5,622 nucleotides of DNA from positions 1 through 5,622 of the forward strand of contig CAJXGZ010000162.1 of assembly GCA_913053795.1 (NCBI GenBank), written 5' to 3'. Positions 1-5,577 of this stretch are shown in pieces. The notes under the pieces are model-generated. The model saw only the letters and a list, made by a program, of their open reading frames with translations. It was not told the DNA's origin and did no database searches. The translations under genes were made by a program, and so were the position numbers. Every line of letters begins with the position of its first letter. Position 1 is the stretch's first letter. Origin of the DNA: an uncultured Rhodospirillales bacterium. Its GTDB lineage: Bacteria > Pseudomonadota > Alphaproteobacteria > Rhodospirillales > 2-02-FULL-58-16.

Positions 1-1671
1 GATTCCATGGACATCGAGCGCGAGCGCGGCATCACCATCAAGGCCCAGACCGTGCGTCTGAACTACAGGTGCGCCAACGGCGAGACCTATCAGTTGAACC
101 TCATGGACACCCCGGGCCATGTGGATTTCTCCTACGAAGTCAGCCGCTCCCTGGCGGCTTGCGAAGGTTCTCTGCTGGTGGTGGACGCCACTCAAGGGGT
201 GGAGGCGCAGACTCTGGCCAACGCCTATCTGGCCATCGGCGCCGACCATGAAATCGTGCCGGTGCTGAACAAGATCGACCTTCCGGCGGCCGAGCCCGGC
301 CGCATCAAGGCGCAGATCGAGGAAGTGGTGGGCCTGGACGTTTCCGAGGCCCTGCATATCTCCGCCAAGACCGGCGCCGGCGTCGCCGAGGTTCTGGAAG
401 CCCTGGTCCGCCTTCTGCCGCCGCCCCAAGGCGACGGCGAGGCGTCCCTCAAGGCGCTGCTGGTGGACAGTTGGTACGATCCTTATCTCGGAGTCATGAT
501 CCTGGTGCGCATCCAGGACGGCTTCCTCAAGAAAGGCATGAAAATCCGCATGATGGCGAGCGGCGCCTCTTACCAAGTGGAGCAAGTGGGCTATTTCGCG
601 CCCAAGCCCGTCAAGGTGGACCAGTTGTGTCCCGGCGAGTTGGGCTACTTCACGGCGTCCATCAAGACGGTGGCCGACACCAGCGTCGGCGACACCATCA
701 CCGATGAGCGCAAGCCCGCCGCCGAGCCCCTGCCCGGGTTCCGTCCTTCGGTGCCGGTGGTGTTCTGCGGCATGTTTCCCGTCGACAACGGGCAATACGC
801 GGAGCTTCGGGATTCACTGGATAAACTTCACCTCAACGACGCCAGTTTTCATTTCGAGGCGGAGACCTCGGCGGCGCTGGGACTGGGATTCCGCTGCGGG
901 TTCTTAGGATTGTTGCACCTTGAGATCATCCAGGAGCGCCTGGAGCGCGAGTTCAACCTGGACCTGATCACCACCTCGCCCAGCGTCGTCTACCGCCTGC
1001 GCCTCATCGACGGAACCATGACCGAGCTGCACAACCCCACCGACATGCCCGACCCGGTGAAGATCGACTTTATGGAGGAGCCCTGGATCAAGGCCACCAT
1101 CATGTGCCCCGACGAATACTTGGGCGGCGTCTTGCAGCTGTGCACGGACCGCAGGGGCGAGCAGGTGGATCTGACCTATGTGGGCGGCAGGGCCATGGCC
1201 GTCTACCGGCTGCCCCTGAACGAGGTGGTGATCGACTTCTATGACCGCCTGAAGTCCACCTCAAGGGGCTACGCCAGCTTCGATTATGAGATGGATGGCT
1301 ACACCCAGTCCGACTTGGTGAAGGTGTCCATCCTGGTGAATACGGAGCCGGTGGACGCGCTGAACTTCATTGTTTTCAAGACGCACGCCGAAAGCCGGGG
1401 CCGCGCCATCTGCGACCGCCTCAAGGATTTGATCCCGCGCCAGCTGTTCAAGATCGCCATCCAGGCCGCCATTGGCGGCAACATAATCGCCCGCGCCACC
1501 GTCAACGCCATGCGCAAGGACGTCACCGCCAAATGCTACGGCGGCGATGTCTCGCGCAAGCGCAAACTGCTGGACAAGCAGAAGAAAGGCAAAAAACGCA
1601 TGCGCCAGTTCGGCAACGTTGAAATCCCTCAGTCCGCCTTTCTGGAGGCCTTGAAGACGGGGGATGATTGA
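1..1671 (+). CDS. lepA: Elongation factor 4 (LepA), translational GTPase, 5'-truncated by window edge
   Basis: Ribosome-associated GTPase that acts on elongating or initiating ribosomes in the cytoplasm. The reading frame is open from base 1 and codes for 556 visible residues; the family is about 600 long, so roughly 45 N-terminal residues, including the G1/P-loop, lie outside the window. Counting from the Met at base 7, visible GTPase motifs are the switch-I region ERGITIK (residues 5-11), G3 DTPGH (34-38), G4 NKID (88-91) and G5 SAKTG (119-123). Domain II, EF-G-like domains III and V, and the LepA-specific C-terminal domain follow, ending in the lysine/arginine-rich SRKRKLLDKQKKGKKRMR typical of LepA. 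The C-terminal domain separates it from EF-G, which has a domain IV instead. The Met at base 7 is internal, not the start. It reads in the same direction as the ubi genes and ends 50 nt before the likely ubiT start, so read-through is possible. No truncation or frameshift is seen in the visible part. Confidence 0.97.
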   Translation, partial: DSMDIERERGITIKAQTVRLNYRCANGETYQLNLMDTPGHVDFSYEVSRSLAACEGSLLVVDATQGVEAQTLANAYLAIGADHEIVPVLNKIDLPAAEPGRIKAQIEEVVGLDVSEALHISAKTGAGVAEVLEALVRLLPPPQGDGEASLKALLVDSWYDPYLGVMILVRIQDGFLKKGMKIRMMASGASYQVEQVGYFAPKPVKVDQLCPGELGYFTASIKTVADTSVGDTITDERKPAAEPLPGFRPSVPVVFCGMFPVDNGQYAELRDSLDKLHLNDASFHFEAETSAALGLGFRCGFLGLLHLEIIQERLEREFNLDLITTSPSVVYRLRLIDGTMTELHNPTDMPDPVKIDFMEEPWIKATIMCPDEYLGGVLQLCTDRRGEQVDLTYVGGRAMAVYRLPLNEVVIDFYDRLKSTSRGYASFDYEMDGYTQSDLVKVSILVNTEPVDALNFIVFKTHAESRGRAICDRLKDLIPRQLFKIAIQAAIGGNIIARATVNAMRKDVTAKCYGGDVSRKRKLLDKQKKGKKRMRQFGNVEIPQSAFLEALKTGDD

Positions 1672-1682
1672 TTGCCGCGCCA

Positions 1683-1698
1683 TATGATAGGTTCTATC
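1683..1698 (+). promoter_or_regulatory. Possible promoter element/operator in the lepA-ubiT gap
   Basis: The 50-nt gap before ubiT holds a -10-like hexamer TATGAT (1683-1688). It overlaps a small perfect dyad, GATAG-GTT-CTATC (1686-1698). A start near 1695 would leave a leader of about 27 nt before the ATG at 1722. No convincing -35 hexamer lies 16-18 nt upstream (1660-1665 is GGGGAT), so a promoter here would need an activator. The dyad could equally be chance or a weak RNA hairpin. Low confidence. Confidence 0.2.
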
Positions 1699-1721
1699 CT
1701 CTAGCTACTGGGACAAAAGAC

Positions 1722-2402
1722 ATGACGCCGAAACAACGCACAGCGCCGCCTTTTTCGCCGGTCCTGCTTGCGGGACTCGCCATGCGGTCCCTGCCGCCGG
1801 TCCTGCTTCAGCCGGCGCTGGACGCCGCCATGACGGCGATTCGAAGGCGGCGCCCGGGACTCTTTGACCGTATTTCGTGCCTCGAAAACCCGCGGTTTCT
1901 GATTGATCCCGTGGACTTGCCTTTTGCCTTTATCCTGGTTCCCGGCCCCGAGAATCCGAGCTTGCGGGCATTGAGAAAAATCGACGGCGACATGGACGCC
2001 GAGGACGCCACCGCCACCATCCGCGGGCCTCTGCTGGTGCTGCTGGACCTGTTGGAGGGGCGTACAGACGGCGACGCCCAGTTTTTTTCCCGCGATTTGG
2101 CGATCGAGGGCGACACCGAAGCGGTGGTGGCGCTTCGCAACGCCGTCGACGGAGCCGAGGTGGACATTGTCGGCGACGTGCTGTCCCTGACCGGCCCCTT
2201 CGCCCAGCCGGCGCGCCGCGCCGTCGATATGGCGGGCGGGTTGTTCAAGCGCGCGCACCAAGACCTTGAGGCCTTGCGCGCCTCCGTCATCTCCCCGGCC
2301 ATGCGACGCGGCAAGGCCCAGGCGGACCGCATGAACAAGCTGGAGGATAAAGTCAACGCCCTCGACCGCAAACGCCGCAAGGCGGGAGCCGGCAAGGCAT
2401 GA
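1722..2402 (+). CDS. ubiT: UbiT-like SCP2-domain lipid-binding protein, O2-independent ubiquinone biosynthesis
   Basis: Accessory factor of anaerobic ubiquinone synthesis. The E. coli homologue (formerly YhbT) has an SCP2 sterol-carrier fold and binds lipids, probably presenting hydrophobic ubiquinone intermediates to the hydroxylating UbiU-UbiV partner. From the ATG at 1722 the protein is 226 residues, longer than the E. coli protein (about 174). A hydrophobic N-terminal stretch (about 11-38) precedes the SCP2 domain (about 40-145), which carries the signature GDAQFFSRDLAIEGDTEAV (117-135), close to the matching FF.R.L.IEGDTE stretch of E. coli UbiT. The basic C-terminal tail (about 195-222) looks helical or coiled-coil and accounts for most of the extra length. 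ATG 1722 is preferred because GGGA (1710-1713) lies 8 nt upstream. An in-frame TTG at 1668 overlapping the lepA stop would add 18 unconserved-looking residues. The stop overlaps the ubiU start (ATGA), implying translational coupling. No transmembrane segment or signal peptide is evident. Confidence 0.85.
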   Translation: MTPKQRTAPPFSPVLLAGLAMRSLPPVLLQPALDAAMTAIRRRRPGLFDRISCLENPRFLIDPVDLPFAFILVPGPENPSLRALRKIDGDMDAEDATATIRGPLLVLLDLLEGRTDGDAQFFSRDLAIEGDTEAVVALRNAVDGAEVDIVGDVLSLTGPFAQPARRAVDMAGGLFKRAHQDLEALRASVISPAMRRGKAQADRMNKLEDKVNALDRKRRKAGAGKA

Positions 2403-3394
2403 CGGCGCGCGCGCCCCTTGAGTTGGTTTGTCCGGCTGGAACCCCCGCCGCCCTTCACGCCGCCGTCGACGCCGGCGCCGACGCCGTCTACCTGGGGTTC
2501 CGCGACGAGACCAACGCCCGCAACTTCCCCGGCCTCAACTTCAACCGCCAGGAGCTTGAGGAGGGACTAGCCTACGCCCGCCAACGCGGCGCCAAGATCC
2601 TGGTCGCCATCAACACCTTCCCCGAGGCGGGGAATCCCGGACCCTGGCGCTCGGCGGTGGACGACTCGGCGAGCATCGGCGTTGACGCCGTGATCCTCGC
2701 CGACATCGGGCTCGCCGATTACGCGGTCCGCAAACACCCCGGTTTGCGCCGCCATCTTTCGGTGCAGGCGGCGGCCTCCAATCCCGAAGCCATCCGTTTT
2801 TACCAGGAGGCCTTTGGCGTCAAGCGGGTGGTGCTGCCCCGCGTCCTGACGGTGGCGGAGATCGCCGCCCTCAACAAAAAGATTTCGGTGGAGACCGAGG
2901 TCTTCGTTTTCGGCGGCCTCTGCGTCATGGCCGAGGGACGCTGCGCCCTGTCCTCCTACGTCACCGGGGTTTCGCCCAACAAGGACGGCGTCTGCTCGCC
3001 CGCCAGCCACGTGCGCTATGAGGACCAAGGGGACCGCTTGGTTTCCAAGCTGGGGGACTTCACCATCAACGCCTTCGACGAGGACGAGCCCGCCGGATAT
3101 CCGACGCTGTGCAAGGGGCGCTTCGTCGCCCAGGGGAGGGCCTCTTATTTGTTCGAGGAGCCCACCAGCCTCAGCGCCGCCCGCCTGCTGCCCGAGTTGA
3201 TGGACGCGGGGGTAACCGCCTTGAAGATCGAAGGGCGCCAGCGCGGCCGCGCCTACATCGCCAAGGTGACGGCGGCCTTCCGCGCCGCCGTCGACGCCGT
3301 GGCGCGGGGCGAGCCGGCGCCGGACCTGGATTTGGGCGCCGTCACCGAGGGCCAGCGCCAGACCGCCGGCGTCTACGACAAGACATGGCGATGA
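2399..3394 (+). CDS. ubiU: UbiU, U32-family Fe-S subunit of the O2-independent ubiquinone hydroxylase
   Basis: U32 'peptidase'-family protein that, with UbiV, supports hydroxylation of the ubiquinone ring without O2; in E. coli the pair has been linked to prephenate as hydroxyl donor. It is a 331-residue protein, the same length as E. coli UbiU. It opens with LELVCPAGTPAALHAAVDAGADAVYLG (8-33), the usual start of the U32 TIM-barrel-like domain. FGGLCVMAEGRC and downstream sequence supply Cys175, Cys182, Cys199 and Cys238. Their spacing (7, 17 and 39) equals that of the E. coli [4Fe-4S] ligands C169, C176, C193 and C232, which argues against a true protease or a tRNA-hydroxylase U32 member such as TrhP/RlhA. 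The motif LKIEGR (275-280) is typical of U32. The ATG at 2399 overlaps the ubiT stop, with GGGAG (2384-2388) 10 nt and AAGG (2394-2397) 1 nt upstream. ubiV follows after 26 nt, fitting a UbiU-UbiV heterodimer made from one transcript. Confidence 0.95.
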   Translation: MTARAPLELVCPAGTPAALHAAVDAGADAVYLGFRDETNARNFPGLNFNRQELEEGLAYARQRGAKILVAINTFPEAGNPGPWRSAVDDSASIGVDAVILADIGLADYAVRKHPGLRRHLSVQAAASNPEAIRFYQEAFGVKRVVLPRVLTVAEIAALNKKISVETEVFVFGGLCVMAEGRCALSSYVTGVSPNKDGVCSPASHVRYEDQGDRLVSKLGDFTINAFDEDEPAGYPTLCKGRFVAQGRASYLFEEPTSLSAARLLPELMDAGVTALKIEGRQRGRAYIAKVTAAFRAAVDAVARGEPAPDLDLGAVTEGQRQTAGVYDKTWR

Positions 3395-3414
3395 GAACGG
3401 GGCGCTAGAGTAAT

Positions 3415-3420
3415 GGGGAG
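3415..3420 (+). promoter_or_regulatory. Ribosome binding site of ubiV, unusually close to its ATG
   Basis: GGGGAG directly abuts the ATG at 3421, instead of the usual 5-9 nt spacing. An in-frame TAG at 3406-3408 rules out any start further upstream. The next in-frame candidates are TTG 3433 (12 nt from this motif; it would begin MTLGPV) and GTG 3448. ATG 3421 remains the best choice because the family begins a few residues before LGPV, but initiation here may be weak or may rely on coupling to ubiU, which ends 26 nt upstream. Confidence 0.35.
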
Positions 3421-4308
3421 ATGAACGCGAAATTGACCCTTGGCCCGGTGTTCTTCAATTGGCCGCCGGAGAATCTCCGCGACTTTTATTTCAAGATCGC
3501 CGATGAGTCCTGCGTCGACAGCGTTTGCGTCGGCGAGGTGGTGTGCTCCAAGCGCGCGCCCTTCTTCGAGCCCTATGCGGCCGAAGTGATTGACAGATTG
3601 ACGGCGGCGGGCAAGGAGGTGGTTCATTCGACCCTGGCCCTGATCATGACGACGCGCGAAATGGACCTGGTGCGCGACATGGCGGCCTGCGAGGAATTCT
3701 TCGTGGAGGCCAACGACATCGCCGCTTGCGCCCTGTTGAGCGGACGCCGCCACGCCCTCGGCCCCTTCATCAACGTCTATAACGAGGGAACCCTTGAATA
3801 TTTGGCCAAAGGCGGCGCTGAAAGAATATGCCTGCCGCCGGAGCTGCCGGAAAAATCCGTCTCGGCGCTGGCCAAGACGTCCAAAGCGGAGCTTGAGGTC
3901 ATGGTTTTCGGGCGCCTGCCGTTGGCGGTTTCGGCGCGCTGCTACCACGCCCGCGCCCACAAGCTGACCAAGGACAATTGCCAGTACGTCTGCGCCGGGG
4001 ATGCGGACGGAATGGAGATCGAAACCCTGGATGGCGACCCCTTCCTCGCCGTTAACGGAACCCAGACCCTGTCCCACGCCTACTACAATCTGGCGGCCGA
4101 ACTGGCGGCGCTCCTCGCCATCGGGGTCAAGCGCTTCCGCCTGTCGCCCCACCATACGGACATGACCGCCGTGGCGCGCCTTTTCAAGGACGTCCTGGAG
4201 GCCAAGGAATCGCCCGAGGACGCCGAAGCGGCGCTGGCCGAGCTGGTCGGCGGCGCACCGTTCTCCAACGGCTACTTCCATGGCCGCGAGGGGGGAAGGC
4301 GGTTATGA
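3421..4308 (+). CDS. ubiV: UbiV, U32-family Fe-S partner of UbiU
   Basis: Second U32-type subunit of the O2-independent ubiquinone hydroxylation system, forming a heterodimer with UbiU. It has 295 residues, against about 292 in E. coli. The N-terminus MNAKLTLGPVFFNWP matches the LGPV..W.P start of the family. VGEVVCSKR (37-45) supplies Cys42. LPLAVSARCYHARAHKL and the following DNCQYVC supply Cys174, Cys187 and Cys191. Spacings of 13 and 4 equal those of E. coli C180, C193 and C197, and Cys42 corresponds to C39, so all four [4Fe-4S] ligands are present. Other cysteines (31, 36, 90, 103, 137) are not family ligands as far as I know. The C-terminus FSNGYFHGREGG matches the conserved NGY tail, so the gene looks complete. 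Its last 19 codons and stop form the left copy of a direct repeat found again beside tRNA-Thr. The stop follows a run of six G that differs from the other copy. Confidence 0.95.
   Translation: MNAKLTLGPVFFNWPPENLRDFYFKIADESCVDSVCVGEVVCSKRAPFFEPYAAEVIDRLTAAGKEVVHSTLALIMTTREMDLVRDMAACEEFFVEANDIAACALLSGRRHALGPFINVYNEGTLEYLAKGGAERICLPPELPEKSVSALAKTSKAELEVMVFGRLPLAVSARCYHARAHKLTKDNCQYVCAGDADGMEIETLDGDPFLAVNGTQTLSHAYYNLAAELAALLAIGVKRFRLSPHHTDMTAVARLFKDVLEAKESPEDAEAALAELVGGAPFSNGYFHGREGGRRL
4250..4308 (+). repeat. Left copy of a ~59-bp direct repeat (3' end of ubiV)
   Basis: Starts GCGGCGCACCG and ends CGGTTATGA. It matches 5386-5445 base for base except in the G-rich run near its end, which reads G6-AA-GG here and G7-A-GGG in the right copy (one inserted base and one substitution). 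This copy is coding: it encodes GAPFSNGYFHGREGGRRL and the ubiV stop. The identity stops within one base of position 4250, and exactly at the stop codon (4308). The distance between copies is 1136 bp. Confidence 0.95.
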
Positions 4309-4330
4309 TTGCGCCCGGTTAGACGGGGAC

Positions 4331-5359
4331 ATGTGGGTCGAGATGAATCAAAACGCCCCGACCGCCTACTTGTGGACCGGCCAAGTCACCTGTCACGACA
4401 TGTCCGGACGGGTGATCCCATGCGCCGGAAGCGGCCAAGACGCCGAATGGCGAAAGGGCGCGCCATGGCCGGAACCCCGCTTCGAAACCGCGGGCGCGGT
4501 CGTGCTTGACCGGCTCACCGGGCTGGTCTGGAGCCACGACGCCAACCCTGCTGAATTTCCTCTCTCTTGGCCCGAGGCTTTCGCTTTCGTTGCCCGGATG
4601 AACCAGGAGGCAACGTTCGGGTTCACGGACTGGCGGCTGCCCAACCGGGTTGAACTGCGCAGCTTGGTCAGCCATCAAACCAGCAAACCCGCCTTGCCCG
4701 CCGGACACCCCTTCGTGAACGTCGTTCACAGTTGGTATTGGAGCTCAACGACCGCCACTATCAGCCCCTCCCACGCCTGGTATGTGAACATGGAAGGCGG
4801 GCGCATGTTCTTTGGCGAAAAGCGGCAGTTCTTTTTGGCGTGGCCGGTGCGGGGCGCCGGAAACGGGGTGCTGCGGGCCACCGGGGAGACGCGGCGCCGC
4901 GACGGCGCGGGGGGGGAGGTCCCCTGCCCGGGCGGCGGCCAGGACGGAGAAATCCGGACCGGCCGGGTCTGGCCGTCACCGCGCTTCGTCGTGCGCGGCG
5001 ACACCGCCATAGACCGGCTCACGGGGCTCGGGTGGCATATGACGGCGCCCCTGCCGGGCGGGCCGGTTTCCTGGGAGGAAGGTTTCGCCGCCGTCACAAA
5101 GTTGAACGCCAAGGTGGAAGGTGGTTGGCGCCTGCCCAATATCAACGAGCTTGAATCCCTGGCCGATTGCAGTCGCCATAGCCCGGCGCTTCCATCCGGG
5201 CTCCCCTTTCACGAGAGCGGCATTGTCTATTGGTCTTCGACGACCAGCCTGTACGAACCCGATTGGGCGTGGGCCCTCTATTTGGACAAGGGAGCCGTTG
5301 GCGTGGGGAAAAAGACGACCGCATTCTCGGTCTGGGCTGTACGCGACGCCGAGCCGTGA
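4331..5359 (+). CDS. Tandem DUF1566 (Lcl C-terminal, C-type-lectin-like) protein
   Basis: No enzymatic role is known for this family; DUF1566 domains resemble the C-terminal domain of the Legionella collagen-like adhesin Lcl and the C-type-lectin/FGE-type folds, so binding or structural roles are usual. From ATG 4331 the protein is 342 residues. It consists of two homologous units, about 16-174 and 184-338. Each has a TG....C.G.GQD.E...G..WP.PRF lead-in, then (L/I)DRLTGL.W, a WRLPN..EL.SL motif, YWSSTT, and a closing W.VR. The second unit has diverged: no Cys in the lead-in position TGETRRRD, and an LYLDKGAVGVGKK stretch near its end. Homologues of this layout are often exported, but I see no signal peptide or lipobox, so it is either cytoplasmic or has lost its N-terminus. 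The start is uncertain: ATG 4343 and ATG 4280 (inside ubiV and the repeat) are in frame, and none has a good ribosome site. The gene lies wholly between the two copies of the direct repeat, suggesting acquisition separate from the ubi genes. Confidence 0.85.
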   Translation: MWVEMNQNAPTAYLWTGQVTCHDMSGRVIPCAGSGQDAEWRKGAPWPEPRFETAGAVVLDRLTGLVWSHDANPAEFPLSWPEAFAFVARMNQEATFGFTDWRLPNRVELRSLVSHQTSKPALPAGHPFVNVVHSWYWSSTTATISPSHAWYVNMEGGRMFFGEKRQFFLAWPVRGAGNGVLRATGETRRRDGAGGEVPCPGGGQDGEIRTGRVWPSPRFVVRGDTAIDRLTGLGWHMTAPLPGGPVSWEEGFAAVTKLNAKVEGGWRLPNINELESLADCSRHSPALPSGLPFHESGIVYWSSTTSLYEPDWAWALYLDKGAVGVGKKTTAFSVWAVRDAEP

Positions 5360-5376
5360 CGCCTCATCCCATCGGG

Positions 5377-5390
5377 GCCGCATGAGCGGC
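5377..5390 (+). other. Small hairpin at the left boundary of the right repeat copy
   Basis: GCCGC-ATGA-GCGGC is a 5-bp perfect stem with a 4-nt loop, 17 nt after the DUF1566 stop codon. Its right arm begins exactly at the first base of the right repeat copy (5386). There is no T-run on either strand, so it is not a normal intrinsic terminator. It may be chance in GC-rich DNA. Confidence 0.3.
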
Positions 5391-5445
5391 GCACCGTTCT
5401 CCAACGGCTACTTCCATGGCCGCGAGGGGGGGAGGGCGGTTATGA
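5386..5445 (+). repeat. Right copy of the ~59-bp direct repeat (orphan ubiV tail)
   Basis: This is a 60-nt copy of the 3' end of ubiV with no upstream ubiV sequence attached. It would encode SGAPFSNGYFHGREGG, but the extra G in its G-run shifts the frame so the ubiV stop is not read; the frame instead runs into the tRNA-Thr gene and stops at 5487-5489. It therefore looks like a non-coding remnant. Only 6 nt separate it from the tRNA 3' (CCA) end at 5452. A shared GGCCG just upstream (4236-4240 and 5376-5380) hints the similarity may once have been slightly longer. Confidence 0.95.
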
Positions 5446-5451
5446 AAGCGT

Positions 5452-5527
5452 TGGTGCCGGATGGAGGATTCGAACCCCCGACCCCTTGATTACAAATCAA
5501 GTGCTCTACCAACTGAGCTAATCCGGC
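5452..5527 (-). tRNA. tRNA-Thr (anticodon UGU)
   Basis: On the minus strand a full 76-nt cloverleaf can be drawn, including the encoded CCA. The acceptor stem is GCCGGAT/ATCCGGC with discriminator A. The D-arm follows as TAGCTCAGTTGGTAGAGCA. The anticodon stem-loop CTTGA-TTTGTAA-TCAAG has anticodon TGT at 5494-5492, reading ACA and, by wobble, other ACN threonine codons. The variable loop is GGGTC. The T-arm is GGGGG-TTCGAAT-CCTCC with one G-U pair. It is convergent with the DUF1566 gene and the ubi genes. No terminator is visible downstream of its 3' end (below 5452 on this strand), so its precursor may run into the right repeat copy. tRNA 3' ends are common integration sites, which is relevant to the nearby repeat. 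Confidence 0.98.
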
Positions 5528-5531
5528 TTTA

Positions 5532-5560
5532 GAGTGTTTCCAGTTGAACTGGAAGCGCTC
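5532..5560. repeat. Intergenic palindrome, 12-bp stem with 5-nt loop, next to the tRNA-Thr 5' end
   Basis: The arms GAGTGTTTCCAG and CTGGAAGCGCTC enclose TTGAA. Ten positions are Watson-Crick and two are T/G, which pair as G-U in a plus-strand RNA but would be A/C mismatches in a minus-strand RNA. It begins 4 nt upstream of the tRNA's mature 5' end. There is no T-run, so it is not a classical terminator. From memory, dispersed palindromes of the form AGCG.TTCCAGTT.AACTGGAA.CGCT are frequent between genes in Alphaproteobacteria; that family link is recollection, not something shown here. Confidence 0.6.
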
Positions 5561-5562
5561 AA

Positions 5563-5577
5563 GGCCGCAAAGCGGCC
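5563..5577. other. GC-rich hairpin GGCCGC-AAA-GCGGCC
   Basis: A perfect 6-bp stem with an AAA loop, 2 nt after the larger palindrome and 35 nt upstream of the tRNA 5' end. It is read as part of the tRNA upstream region on the minus strand. No T-run follows on either strand. Function unknown. Confidence 0.4.

Noticed and set aside
1651..1700. FNR box upstream of ubiT
   Set aside because: Only half-site-like TTGAA (1651-1655) and TTGAT (1668-1672) occur, with no matching ATCAA arm at the correct spacing.
2399..3394. U32 collagenase-like peptidase as the function of this gene
   Set aside because: The four-cysteine spacing and length fit UbiU exactly, and pairing with ubiT and ubiV fixes the context, so the old peptidase label does not apply.
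3373..4281. Long minus-strand open frame opposite ubiV
   Set aside because: It is a GC-rich shadow of ubiV, which has clear homology and four conserved cysteines. The minus-strand translation shows no recognisable domain.
4309..4330. Possible duplicated tRNA 3' fragment after the left repeat copy, as expected for tRNA-targeted integration
   Set aside because: The bases after 4308 (TTGCGCCCGGTTAGACGGGG) do not align convincingly with the sequence after 5445 or with the tRNA-Thr 3' end. The duplication covers only the ubiV tail.
4250..5445. Composite transposon or insertion sequence
   Set aside because: No transposase or integrase reading frame exists in the interval, the bracketing repeats are direct with no terminal inverted repeats recognised, and 59 bp is too long for a normal target-site duplication.
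5121..5489. Open frame ending in ...VPDGGFEPPTP over the 3' end of the DUF1566 gene, the right repeat copy and the tRNA
   Set aside because: The GFEPPTP ending is the known artefact of translating the antisense of a tRNA T-arm and acceptor stem. The frame is out of phase with the clear DUF1566 domains and uses the extra G of the right repeat copy.
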